From Fratercula arctica (taxonomy: Eukaryota > Chordata > Aves > Charadriiformes > Alcidae): a stretch of DNA of 64,000 bases. Shown in pieces: positions 20,458 through 29,595 of the stretch; position 1 is the stretch's first letter, and each line of letters begins with the position of its first letter. A model generated the notes under the pieces. It ran no database searches and was not told where the DNA came from. It saw only the letters and a program-made list of their open reading frames with translations. The position numbers and the translations under genes are program-made. The stretch spans positions 10,972,100 to 11,036,099 of the forward strand of contig CANTUZ010000025.1 in NCBI GenBank assembly GCA_947846985.1, read 5' to 3'.

Positions 20458-22655
20458 GGTAAGAAAATCCAATCGAGATTCTTCTGAAAGCAGGTTTTGC
20501 TGTAAAAAGAGGTAAGGTCAAGGGACCTGCACGGGAGATCCAGTTCTTAGGAATTAAATGGCAAGATGGGCGTCGTCATATCCCAATGGGTGTGATTAAC
20601 AAAATAACATCTATGTCCCCACCTACTAACAAAAAGGAAGCACAAGCCTTCTTAGGCGTGGTGGGTTTCTGGAGACTGCATATTCCAGGTTATAGTCAGA
20701 TTGTGAAACCTCTCTATGAAGTGACTCGAAAGAAAAATGAGTTTACACAGGGTCCTGAGCAACGACAAGCCTTTGAGCAAATTAAACAAGAGATTGTGCA
20801 TGCAGTAGCCCTTGGACCAGTCCGAACAGGACGGGACATTAAAAATGTGTTCTATACTGCAGCCGGGGACAATGGCCCTACCTGGAGCCTCTGGCAGACA
20901 GCACCAGGGGAGACTCGAGGTCGACCCCTGGGATTTTGGAGTCGGGGATACAGAGGATCAGAAGCCAACTATACCCCAACTGAGAAAGAAATCTTGGCAG
21001 CATATGAAGGAGTTAGAGCTGCTTCAGAGGTAATTGGTACTAAAACACAGCTCCTCCTGGCGCCCTGATTACCAGGGCCGGGCTGGGTGTTCAAGGGTAA
21101 AGTTCCTTCTACTCATCATGCCACCGATGCTACCTGGAGTAAATGGGTTGCCTTAATCACGCAGCGAGCTCAAATAGGAAACCCAAATCGTCCAGGAATC
21201 GTAGAAGTGATCACAAACTGGCCTGAAGGCAAAGACTTCACAATGCCACCTGAGGAGGTGGTAACACGTGCTGAGGAGGCCCCACCATATAATGAACTCT
21301 CAGATAATGAGAAACAATGTGTTCTGTTCACTGATGGATCTTGTCGTATTGTAGGGAAACACAGAAAGTGGAAAGCTGCTGTGTGGAGTCCTACAGGACA
21401 AGTTGCAGAAGCAACTGAAGGAGAAGGTGAATCGAGTCAATTTGCAGAGGTGAAAGCCATCCAGCTGGCCTTAGACATTGCTGAACGAGAAAAGTGGCCA
21501 ATACTCTATCTCTATACTGACTCATGGATGGTAGTCAATGCTCTGTGGGGGTGGTTAAAGCAGTGGAAGCGGAGCAACTGGCAGCGCAGAGGTAAACCCA
21601 TCTGGGCTGCTGAATTGTGGCGAGATGTTGCTGATGGGCTAGGGAAACTAGTCGTAAAGGTACGTCACGTAGATGCCCATGTACCCATGAGTCGAGCCAC
21701 TGAGGAACATCAAAACAATCAGCACGTGGACCAGGCTGCTAAGATTTTCCAGACAGATTTGGACTGGGAACATAAAGGTGAACTATTTTTAGGTCGGTGG
21801 GCCCATGACACTTCAGGTCATCAAGGAAGAGATGCAACATACAAATGAACTCGTGACCGAGGGGTGGATTTAACCATGGACGCTACTGCGCAGGTTATCC
21901 ACGACTGTGAAACATGTGCCAAAATCAAACAAGCTAAACGGTTAAAACCTTTGTGGTATGGGGGACGATGGCTGAAGTATAAGTATGGGGAGGCCTGGCA
22001 AATTGACTATGTCACACTCCCTCAAACACGTCAGGGTAAGTGTTACATGCTTACAATGGTGGAAAGAAGCACCGGATGGGTGGAAACCTATGCCGTACCC
22101 CATGTTACTGCCCAGAATACCATCCTGGGCCTTGAAAGGCAAGTCTTGTGGTGACATGGTACTCCAGAAAGAATTGAATCAGACAATGGGACTCATTTCA
22201 AAAATAATCTTATAAGTGCTTGGGCAAACAAACATGGTATTGAGTGGGTATATCACATCCCCTATCATGCACCAGCTTCTGGGAAAATTGAGCGATACAA
22301 TGGACTATTGAAAACCACCCTGAAATCAATGGGGGGTGGAACCTTTAAAAACTGGGACAAGCATTTAGCACAAGCTACCTGGCTAGTTAACACCAGGGGA
22401 TCCATTAATCGAGCTGGTCCTGCTCAATCAGACCTTTTACATAATATAGAAGGGGATAAGGTCCCTGTGGTGCATGAAAGGAATATGCTGGGGAAAGCTG
22501 TTTGGGTTTCTCCTACTTCAGGCAAAGGCAAACCCATTTGTGGGACTGTTTTTGCTCAAGGACCTGGATGTACTTGGTGGGTGATGATGGAGAATGGAGA
22601 AATTCAATGTGTACCTCAAGGAAATTTAACCCTTGGTGAAAATACTCAACTCTGA
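20458..22655 (+). pseudogene. ERV1 pol: RT connection, RNase H and integrase (three in-frame stops)
   Basis: From 20586 to 22655 a single frame is interrupted by TGA at 21066, 21846 and 22152. RT thumb/connection: QAFLGVVGFWRLHIPGYS and PLGFWSRGYRGSEANYTP. RNase H: LFTDGSCRIVG near 21325, SSQFAEVKAIQLAL, LYTDSWMVVNAL and RHVDAHVP near 21665. Integrase: an HH pair around 21805-21825, CETC near 21914, first catalytic Asp at 22004 (WQIDYVTLP), second at 22182 (SDNGTHF) and Glu at 22290, giving D,D-35-E. The C-terminal GPGCTWWVM stretch is typical of the integrase tail. Catalytic residues survive; continuity does not. Confidence 0.85.
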
Positions 22656-23016
22656 GCTGTATGATGTTAATTGTTATATAATACTAACAGCGTTCTATAA
22701 GTGTTTTTCAGGATAACATAGTGGTGATGAGACCTGAGCTAGTTTCATCAAGTGGTGTCCAGCAAACTCTTCAGGATGGACATACTACCTGTGGACATGG
22801 ACCACAATGAACTTTACATCATCTTTTCTGCCCTGACAGTCCACTATGATAGATGAAAACCTGCAATTATGAACTAAAAGAACTTAATGAACTTTGGTGT
22901 ATAAAGATAAAATCATAAGTGAGAGATCTATGTATCTATATATACGTATATATTTGATGGAAAAGAAGTGACAGTAATCTGAGCATGACGCAAATGGTAT
23001 GGAATAAGGGGTGGAA
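22656..23016 (+). other. ERV1 3' noncoding region and polypurine tract
   Basis: No env-like frame. A block at 22721-22800 (GTGGTGATGAGACC onward) is related to the 3' segment kept in the truncated palindrome elements (41498-41663). The polypurine tract is GGAATAAGGGGTGG at 23001-23014, directly before the LTR. A (TA)-rich patch lies near 22935-22955. Confidence 0.7.
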
Positions 23017-23493
23017 TGTCCTGGTTGAGGTAAAACAGAACCGATTTTCTGATTTGTAATTTTACTTTTTCGCTGGGCCTCTTCTAACTGACTAAACTCT
23101 GAAATTCACAGCATATTGTTCAGAAACTGTTCACCCTCAGAGTGATAAGACCTGATTATACCAAGGAATGGTATGCACAGAGGCTCTTGCTTATACTTAT
23201 TGCTCTAACAACCAAGGTCAGCTAACTTCGCTATTTGCCCCATTAGAGGGTCAGAAGCGGAGAAGCGTAGAGGGGTCCCACCTGCAAGGAGGAGCAGACG
23301 GGACAGGTGACCCAAAACTGACCAACAGGGTATTCCATCCCATATGCATCACGCTCAGTATAAAAGCTAAGGGATCAAAGGGGCAAGGCTGCTCTGGCTC
23401 GTCTTTTCTTCCATGGCCGACATCTGAGGATGACCCTGTCTGTTCGTCTGCCTTTGATCCCAATCTGAGCATTCCTGACTCTAGTTCCAGAAT
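23017..23493 (+). mobile_element. ERV1 3' LTR, truncated
   Basis: It begins TGTCCTGGTTGAGG and matches the 5' LTR as far as CTAGTTCCAGAATT (position 17453 in the 5' LTR). There family-B LTR sequence of ERV2 takes over. The missing remainder (about 280 bases of R/U5) is not found after ERV2, where the assembly gap lies. Confidence 0.9.
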
Positions 23494-23823
23494 TGTCATG
23501 GTTTGGCCTCAGACGGCAACAAAGAACCACGTGTCGCTCGCTCGGCTCTTCCCAGTACGGGAAGGATCAGAAGAAAAAGACAACACTCTTGGGTTGAGAC
23601 AAAGGCAGTTTAACAGAACAGCAAAGGGAACAAGAAAACAATAACACGGACAGAGGAATATAGAAACGTGATTACGGAACCTCCGCTCCGCGCCGGTCTG
23701 GACCCGGGATGCGCCAGCCCGCTCCAAACCCGACTGCCTGCCCCCTCCCTCCTTTTAATCTCAGGGTGGGCGTGGCTCACATGGCATGGAATAATTAACC
23801 CTGTCCCTGCCGGAACTAGGACA
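23494..23823 (-). mobile_element. ERV2 3' LTR (family B)
   Basis: 330 bases. The plus strand starts TGTCATGGTTTGGCC and ends GGAACTAGGACA. Family B has GC-rich R/U3 (CGCTCGCTCGGC, GGGTGGGCGTGGC) and is seen again at 29166, 41168 and 48995. Confidence 0.9.
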
Positions 23824-23841
23824 TTATCCACCCCTTATTCC
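23824..23841 (-). promoter_or_regulatory. ERV2 polypurine tract
   Basis: The minus strand reads GGAATAAGGGGTGGATAA directly before the 3' LTR; the same tract precedes the LTRs at 41498 and 48977 and, slightly changed, ERV1's 3' LTR. Confidence 0.8.
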
Positions 23842-24723
23842 ATGCCATTTTTGCCATGAGGTACACATCGGACTTCCCCATCCTGCCGCATTACCCACCA
23901 AGTGCACCCAGGTCCTTGGGCAAAAGCAATCCCACGGATGGGTTTGCCTTTGCCTAAGGCAGGGCTAATCCAGACTGTCTTCACCAACATATTCTTCATG
24001 TGCACTACGGGGACCTTATCCCCTTCTACAGTACGTGGAAGTTTTGACTGGGCAGGGCCAGCCCGATTGGTAGATCCCCTGGTATTAACTAGCCAGGTAG
24101 CCTTTGCTAAATGTGCATCCCAATGTTTTAAGGTTCCACCACCCATTGCTCTCAGTGTAGTTTTTAACAGTCCATTGTACCGTTCGATCTTCCCAGAGGC
24201 TGGTGCGTGATAGGGGATGTGATATACCCACTCAATACCATGCTCTTTGGCCCAGGTGTCTATGAGGCTGTTTCGGAAATGAGTCCCATTGTCCGACTCA
24301 GTTCTCTCTGGGGTACCATGTCGCCACAGGACTTGCTTTTCAAGGCCCAGGATAGTATTCCGGGCAGTGGCATGGGGCACAGGGTATGTTTCCAGCCATC
24401 CAGTGGTTGCTTCCACCATTGTGAGCACATGAGCGCTTGCCTTGACGGGTTCGTGGCAGTGTGATATAATCAATCTGCCAGGCCTCCCCATATTTATATT
24501 TCAACCATCGTCCTCCATACCAAAGAGGCTTCAAACGCTTGGCTTGCTTGATTGCAGCACATGTCTCACATTCATGGATGACCTGTGCAATAGTGTCCAT
24601 GGTCAAGTCCACCTCTCGGTCACGAGCCCATCTATATGTCGCATCTCTTCCTTGGTGGCCTGAGGTCTCATGGGCCCACCGAGCTATGAATAGTTCACCC
24701 TTACGTTGCCAATCCAGATCCAC
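23835..24723 (-). pseudogene. ERV2 pol: integrase (frameshifted)
   Basis: Two overlapping minus-strand frames. 24723-24340 has the zinc-binding His pair (AHETSGHQGRD) and CETCAAIKQAK, then WQIDYITLP (first Asp). 24491-23835 continues with SDNGTHFRN (second Asp), SGKIERYNGL (Glu) and the tail GPGCTWWVM, ending at the PPT with KNGME. The frames overlap near 24340-24490, showing one frameshift between the first and second catalytic residues. The D,D-35-E residues are present across the two frames. The stop lies within the PPT, so there is no room for env. Confidence 0.85.
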
Positions 24724-25676
24724 TGAGCCACTTCAATCCTGGCAGCCCGATCCACCTGCTGGTTGTTCTGATGTTCCTCCGTGGCCCGATTCTTCGGTAC
24801 GTGGGCATCTACGTGGCGTACTTTCACAACCAGATTCTCTATCCGGGCAGCAATATCTTGCCATAGTTCAGCAGCCCAGATGGGTTTGCCTCTGCGCTGC
24901 CAGTTGCCCTGCTTCCACTGCTGTAACCATCCCCACAGAGCATTGGCCACCATCCATGAGTCAGCGTAGAGATAAAGTACTGGCCATCTTTCTCGCTCGG
25001 CGATGTCCAAAGCCAGCTGAATGGCTTTCACCTCTGCAAACTGGCTCGATTCACCTTGTCCTTCACTGGCTTCTGCAACTTGTCGTGTAGGACTCCACAC
25101 AGCAGCCTTCCACTTTCGATGCTTTCCCACAATCCGGCAGGACCCATCAGTGAACAGGGCATATTGCTTCTCATTTTCTGGCAGTTTATTATATGGTGGG
25201 GCCTCTTCCGCACGCGTCACCTCCTCCTCTGGTGACATTCCAAAATCCTTGCCTTCTGGCCAGTCCATGATCACTTCCAGAATTCCTGGGCGACTGGGGT
25301 TTCCCATTCGAGTTCGCTGTGTGATCAGTGCAATCCACTTACTCCATGTAGCATCAGTTGCATGATGTGTGGTGGGGACCCTTTCTTTGAACATCCAACC
25401 CAGCACCGGCAGTCGAGGTGCTAAGAGGAGCTGCGCTTCTGTACCAACCACCTCCGTTGCAGCTCGAACCCCTTCAGATGCTGCCAATATCTCCTTTTCT
25501 GTTGGAGTGTAGCGCGCTTCGGATCCTCTGTATCCCCGACTCCAAAACCCTAGGGGTCGACCTCGGGTCTCCCCTGGTGCTTTCTGCCAGAGGCTCCAGG
25601 TAGGGCCATTCTCCCCGGCTGCGGTGTAGAGCACATTTTTCACATCTTGTCCTGCCCGGACTGGCCCCAGGGCCAC
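24684..25676 (-). pseudogene. ERV2 pol: RT connection and RNase H
   Basis: A 330-codon open minus-strand frame from MALGPVRAGQDVKN through PLGFWSRGYRGSEARYTP (connection), APPYNKLPENEKQYALFTDGS (RNase H first Asp), SSQFAEVKAIQLAL (Glu), LYADSWMVANAL (Asp) and RHVDAHVPKNRA. All RNase H carboxylates seen in ERV1 are here too. Its 5' side is separated from RT by a frameshift near 25740 (compare AAATCATGTTC with AAAGTCATTC at 42388). Its 3' side shifts frame at about 24720. Confidence 0.85.
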
Positions 25677-25852
25677 TGCATGGACTATTTCCTGTTTGAT
25701 TTGTTCAAAAGCTTGTCCTTGCTCAGGACCCCATTTAAATCATGTTCTTCTTCCGGGTTACTTGACACAGAGGGCTTACAATCAGACTGTAATCTGGGAT
25801 ATGCATCCTCCAAAAACCCACAATGCCTAAGAAAGCTTGTGTTTCCTTTTTG

Positions 25853-26633
25853 CTAGTTGGTGGAGACATAGCTGCTATTTTGTTGATCACATCCATTGGG
25901 ATCTGGCGGCGTCCATCTTGCCATTTTATTCCTAAGAACTGGATCTCCTGTGCAGGTCCCTTGACCTCTACTTCGTATTATGGCAAAACCAGCTTTCAGA
26001 AGGATTCGGACTATTTTATCCCCTTTCTCAAAAACTTCTTCGGCTGTGTTTCCCCATACAATGATGTCATCAATGTACTGCAGATGTTCTGGGGCTTCAC
26101 CCTGTTCCAGTGCAGTCTGGATCAGTCCATGGCAAATGGTGGGGCTGTGTTTCCACCCTGGGGCAGTCGATTCCAGGTGTACTGGATACCCCTCCAAGTG
26201 AATAGCAAACTGTGGCCTGCACTCTGCTGCAAAGGGAATTGAGAAGAATGCATTCGCTGTATCAGTCGTGGCATACCACTTGGCTGCCTTGGACTCCAGT
26301 TCATACTGCAGTTGTAGCATGTCCGGCACAGCACAGCCTCATGGTGGCGTGACCTTCATTCAGGCCACGATAGTCTACAGTTAGCCTCCACTCTCCATTG
26401 GATTTTCCCACCAGGCCATATAGGACTGTTAGAAAGGCAGAGCGAGTCTTGGCTGAGATCAGTCCTTGAACCTCTAGTTGACGAATCAGCTTATGGATGG
26501 GAATCAGAGAGTCTCGGTTAGTGCGATATTGCCACCGATGCAACGTTGTGGTAGCAGTCGGCACCTGCTGTTCTTCGACCCTGAACAACCCCACAACAGA
26601 AGAATCCTCCGAGAGACCAGGCAAGGTAGACAA
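25853..26633 (-). pseudogene. ERV2 pol: reverse transcriptase (frameshifted)
   Basis: Frames 26633-26301 (IPIHKLIRQLEVQG, GEWRLTVDYRGLNEG) and 26329-25853 (TDTANAFFSIP, WKHSPTICHGL, LQYIDDIIVWG). The first catalytic Asp and the YIDD box are present. The LPQG turn is altered (LESTAPGWKHSP) by local frame damage. The two frames meet at about 26310 with a shift where ERV1 reads TPPLSAAVPDTLE, and the 3' end dissolves near 25910. Confidence 0.85.
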
Positions 26634-26638
26634 CTTGT

Positions 26639-26920
26639 TTAAACTTCCCTCCGGTCTCCAAGGCAGCTATGCCAAAGGCCCACCAATACCCCTTTTGGGT
26701 CCTTAAAATACCCTCTCCTGAGGTAATCTATACCAAGGATGCATGGAGCCTCTGAGCCAGTCACAATGGGATACTTTTGCCACTCATTCCCAGTCAGGCT
26801 CACTTCAGCCTCCAATACAGTCAACTCTTGGGATCCCCCTGTGACCCCAGAAATACAAATGGGCTCTGCCCCCCCTCTATAGCTTGATGGTATCAGAGTG
26901 CACTGTGCTCCTGTGTCCAC
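26639..26920 (-). pseudogene. ERV2 protease
   Basis: The frame opens with MDTGAQCTLIPS (active-site Asp-Thr-Gly) and contains SGVTGGSQELTVLEAEVSL and CILGIDYLRRGYF, all matching ERV1's protease. The first Met is simply the residue before DTG (Val in ERV1), so the true domain starts upstream. The frame is lost near 26690. Confidence 0.85.
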
Positions 26921-27270
26921 TAGAGCCTTATACTCCTGTGGGTCTGATGTGCCAGGCCATCAAATCCACACTGTCCAATAAACCCGGTTGTCCCTTTCCT
27001 CCACCTGGCTGGAGGCAGGGCCCCTCTAATACTGGTCATGGTATCCGGTACTCACTTCTTGCAGAAATGACTTGGAGGTTCCTTCAAGAGGATCAGAAGC
27101 AAGATCAGGCCTTCTGCTCTGTCTGGGGAACTGCCCACTGGAAACTGGGGCGGCACTTTTCCTGGAGGGATCCCCTTTTGTGGTTGTCCTTCCTTGCAAC
27201 ATACCTGTACCCGTGTCCGCAGGATCCAAGTAGGGTTGTCCATCCCACTTCCTCATGTCCTCTCTGTAGG

Positions 27271-29061
27271 TCACGCAAGTAGAACCACAGGGGTGCCTCG
27301 TGGTGTGTACCCTTTGTACTCTCTCTCTTGAGTGGGGAAATGCCTGCTCCTAATAGCTGAGATGCTGGCCCGTACAGGTGGGGAGTAGGACATATTCTCT
27401 TCAAGTTGCTGGACCTTCCGGGACAGTTTCTCCACAGCTGAGACAAGGGGGGAAGAGAGGCTTTCTTCATATCTCCGGAGCCGGCCAGCCACCTCATCCA
27501 CCGTTGGTCCTTCTTCACCTTTCCATTCCATTACTGCCAGTGAGTTGGCATATGACGATGGTGCGCTCCGTACAAACTTCCGCCACATGGGCCTTGTGCA
27601 GTGCACCTCATCAGGGTCCGTGGGTAAGTCTGTGTTGTCCAAGTCATAATAAATCATCTTCCGCACGGCTAATTCTCTCAGGTACTGGATACCTCTTTCC
27701 ATGGTGGTCCACTTGCTTGGTTGACATACAACATCTTCACTGAAGGGGTACCTCTCCCTCACGCCTGACAGGAGTCGTTTCCAGAGGCTGAGGGCTTGGG
27801 TCTTCTTTCCAATTGCCTTGTCAATGCCGCCTTCCCTAGACAGGGATCCCAACTGCCTGGCTTCCCTACCCTCTAATTCCAGGCTACTGGCCCCATTATC
27901 CCAACACCGAAGCAGCCAGGTGACAATGTGCTCGCCTGAAAGTCAGCTAAAATCTTTTCGCATATCCCGCAGTTCACTCAAGGATAGGGATCGGGTAATT
28001 ATCTCTGGTTCTGCCTCTTCCTCCTGTCCTTGTGATGGCCCTGGTTCATCGTCATCTCTTACTATGCGAACCGATTTCTTTGTGTACTTCTTCTTCTGTA
28101 TGGGGGCAACAGATACTGGCACGGGTTGGTTCCCTGGTTCAGTGGCAGTGGCTGTCACCGGGGGCGGAGTAGCTGCAGTGGCTGCCACAGGGTTGCGGTA
28201 GCTGCAGTGTCTGTCGCAGGGGTCGCAGTAGCTCGCAGTGCCTGTCGCAGGGGTTGCAGCAGCCGCCAGTGCCTGTCGCAGGGGTTGCAGCAGCCGCAGT
28301 GCCTGCCGCAGCAGCGCCTGCCCAGGGGCCGCAGCAGCTGCAGCGCCTGCTGGTCTGGTCTCTGTCTCTTTCTCCTGAGGGTGCTGCAAGCACGGCAGTG
28401 CCTGGTAGATACTGGCCAGGGCCCAGCACAGTGCGGTGAGTTGTGCCTCTCTGGAATAGCCACAGCATTTTCCCTTCAGATATTCTACTACTCTATCAGG
28501 GTCCTGTAATTGTTCAGGGGGGAAGTCCCAGACCATTGGAGGTGAGAAGTTCTCTAGGTACCTGCCCATGTTCTCCCACCTGCCATGCCACCCCTGACTG
28601 TCCAGCCTCGGAGCAGATCTCTGGGTGGTGGTCTTCAATAGTCGTTTAACCCTAAACGAGACCTGGAACATATTCAGCAGACAGAACACTAGGAACATGC
28701 TGGTTTGAGCATCCCAAGGATATTCAAAATTCTCAAAAGCTGTCATACCTGACCCGAAGGAGAAAAGGGAGGCAAAAGAGCTGGGGAAAGTGTCCCCCCC
28801 TGTTTCCCCCATAGACTGGGTGTAATTATTAATGAATTCTGAGAGGTGGTGCCCAATGTACGGACAGGACAGCAATACCACATAAACACCCCAAAATAAC
28901 CGTCTAACAAGTGATGTTATCATATCATAAGCCGATATCGCACAGGACAGTAAAATGATAATCCTCATCCCCCTCCCAGAAGTAACAAATATCATCACAG
29001 GGAGTGCGTAAGACACATAGGAATTTACATAACACAGCCATGAGAACAAACTAAGCACCAT
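27271..29061 (-). pseudogene. ERV2 gag-like ORF, multi-pass N-terminus, GC-rich repeat (one in-frame stop)
   Basis: 597 codons in one minus-strand frame with a single TGA at 27945-27943. The start at 29061 is the first Met after the PBS. Hydrophobic spans lie at about residues 3-26, 32-50, 54-66 and 121-137. The motif CPYIGHHLSEFINNYT (sequon NYT) aligns with ERV1's SYLGHYVMDS region. Residues about 240-310 are Ala/Gln/Leu/Pro repeats coded by a 30-base minisatellite. RSLSLSELRDMRKDF, then after the TGA the capsid-like SLWKRLLSGVRERYPF and the coiled-coil-like AVEKLSRKVQQLEEN, follow ERV1's order. It is about 110 codons longer than ERV1, mainly from the repeat and extra N-terminal spans. No zinc knuckle seen. 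Confidence 0.65.
28138..28350. repeat. GC-rich minisatellite inside ERV2 gag (units of about 29-32 bases)
   Basis: Repeated GCAGTGxCTGTCGCAGGGG-TTGCAGCAGCC-like units, about six in number, of unequal length. Because units are not all multiples of three, the same sequence is open in several frames and on both strands. Confidence 0.75.
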
Positions 29062-29139
29062 AGTGACCAGCGACTATTTACCTAACAAATTCGTTTTTTC
29101 AAGCTCTAGTTCGATTCTGTCGTTATCTCAACCCTTCGA

Positions 29140-29157
29140 GCCCCACGTTGGGCGCCA
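29140..29157 (-). promoter_or_regulatory. ERV2 primer-binding site, perfect tRNA-Lys1,2 match
   Basis: The minus strand reads TGGCGCCCAACGTGGGGC, eight bases inside the 5' LTR. This is the canonical Lys1,2 complement and anchors the reading of the degenerate copies at 655 and 17744. Confidence 0.9.
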
Positions 29158-29165
29158 AAAAGGAC

Positions 29166-29495
29166 TGTCATGGTTTGGCCTCAGACGGCAAGAAAGAACC
29201 ACGTGTCGCTCGCTCGGCTCTTCCAATACGGGAAGGATCAGAAGAAAAAGGCAAAACTCTTGGGTTGAGACAAAGGCAGTTTAACAGAACAGCAAAGGGA
29301 ACAAGAAAACAAAACAATACACGGACAGAGGAATATACAAACGCGATTACAGAACCGCCGCTCCCCGCCGCTCCCCGGACCCGGGACGCGCCCAGCCCGC
29401 TCCAAACCCGACTGCCTGCCCCTTCCCTCCTCTTAATCTCAGGGTGGGCGGGGCTCACATGGCATGGAATACTTAACCTGTCCCGCCGGAACCAG
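29166..29495 (-). mobile_element. ERV2 5' LTR (family B), cut by gap
   Basis: It starts TGTCATGGTTTGGCC; the plus strand ends at GCCGGAACCAG, so only the last four or so bases (GACA) are hidden by the gap. Confidence 0.85.
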
Positions 29496-29595
29496 NNNNN
29501 NNNNNNNNNNNNNNNNNNNNNNNNNNNNNNNNNNNNNNNNNNNNNNNNNNNNNNNNNNNNNNNNNNNNNNNNNNNNNNNNNNNNNNNNNNNNNNN
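29496..29595. other. Assembly gap, exactly 100 N
   Basis: A 100-N run is the usual placeholder for a gap of unknown size. It falls at an LTR terminus and at the outer end of the inverted repeat. Confidence 0.95.

Larger units (their letters stand above)
16978..23493 (+). mobile_element. ERV1: plus-strand endogenous provirus, env-less, 3' LTR truncated by ERV2
   Basis: Order: LTR 16978-17736, PBS 17744-17761, gag-like ORF 17887-19347, protease/RT from 19525, RNase H and integrase to 22655, PPT just before 23017, 3' LTR 23017-23493. There is no env frame between integrase and PPT. The Lys1,2-type PBS is shared with spumaviruses among others, and the pol style (YIDD box, long connection, D,D-35-E integrase) and lack of env suggest an ERVL-like lineage, without proof. 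The two LTRs differ at roughly fifteen sites by eye over about 480 shared bases. Pol has multiple stops, so the element is inactive. Confidence 0.9.
23494..29495 (-). mobile_element. ERV2: minus-strand provirus nested in ERV1's 3' LTR
   Basis: Read right to left: 5' LTR (29495-29166, last bases lost in the gap), perfect PBS (29157-29140), gag-like ORF (29061-27271), protease (26920-26639), RT (26633-25853), connection/RNase H (25676-24684), integrase (24723-23835), PPT, and 3' LTR (23823-23494). There is no env. The LTRs (family B, about 330 bases) are less than half the length of family A, although pol, PBS and PPT are clearly related to ERV1. The LTRs differ at some two dozen positions by eye. 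Confidence 0.9.

Noticed and set aside
22656..23016. An env gene for ERV1
   Set aside because: Only about 360 bases between integrase stop and LTR, without any open frame or membrane anchor.
28126..28509. Plus-strand frames across the GC-rich repeat
   Set aside because: The minisatellite is open in many frames; composition artefact.
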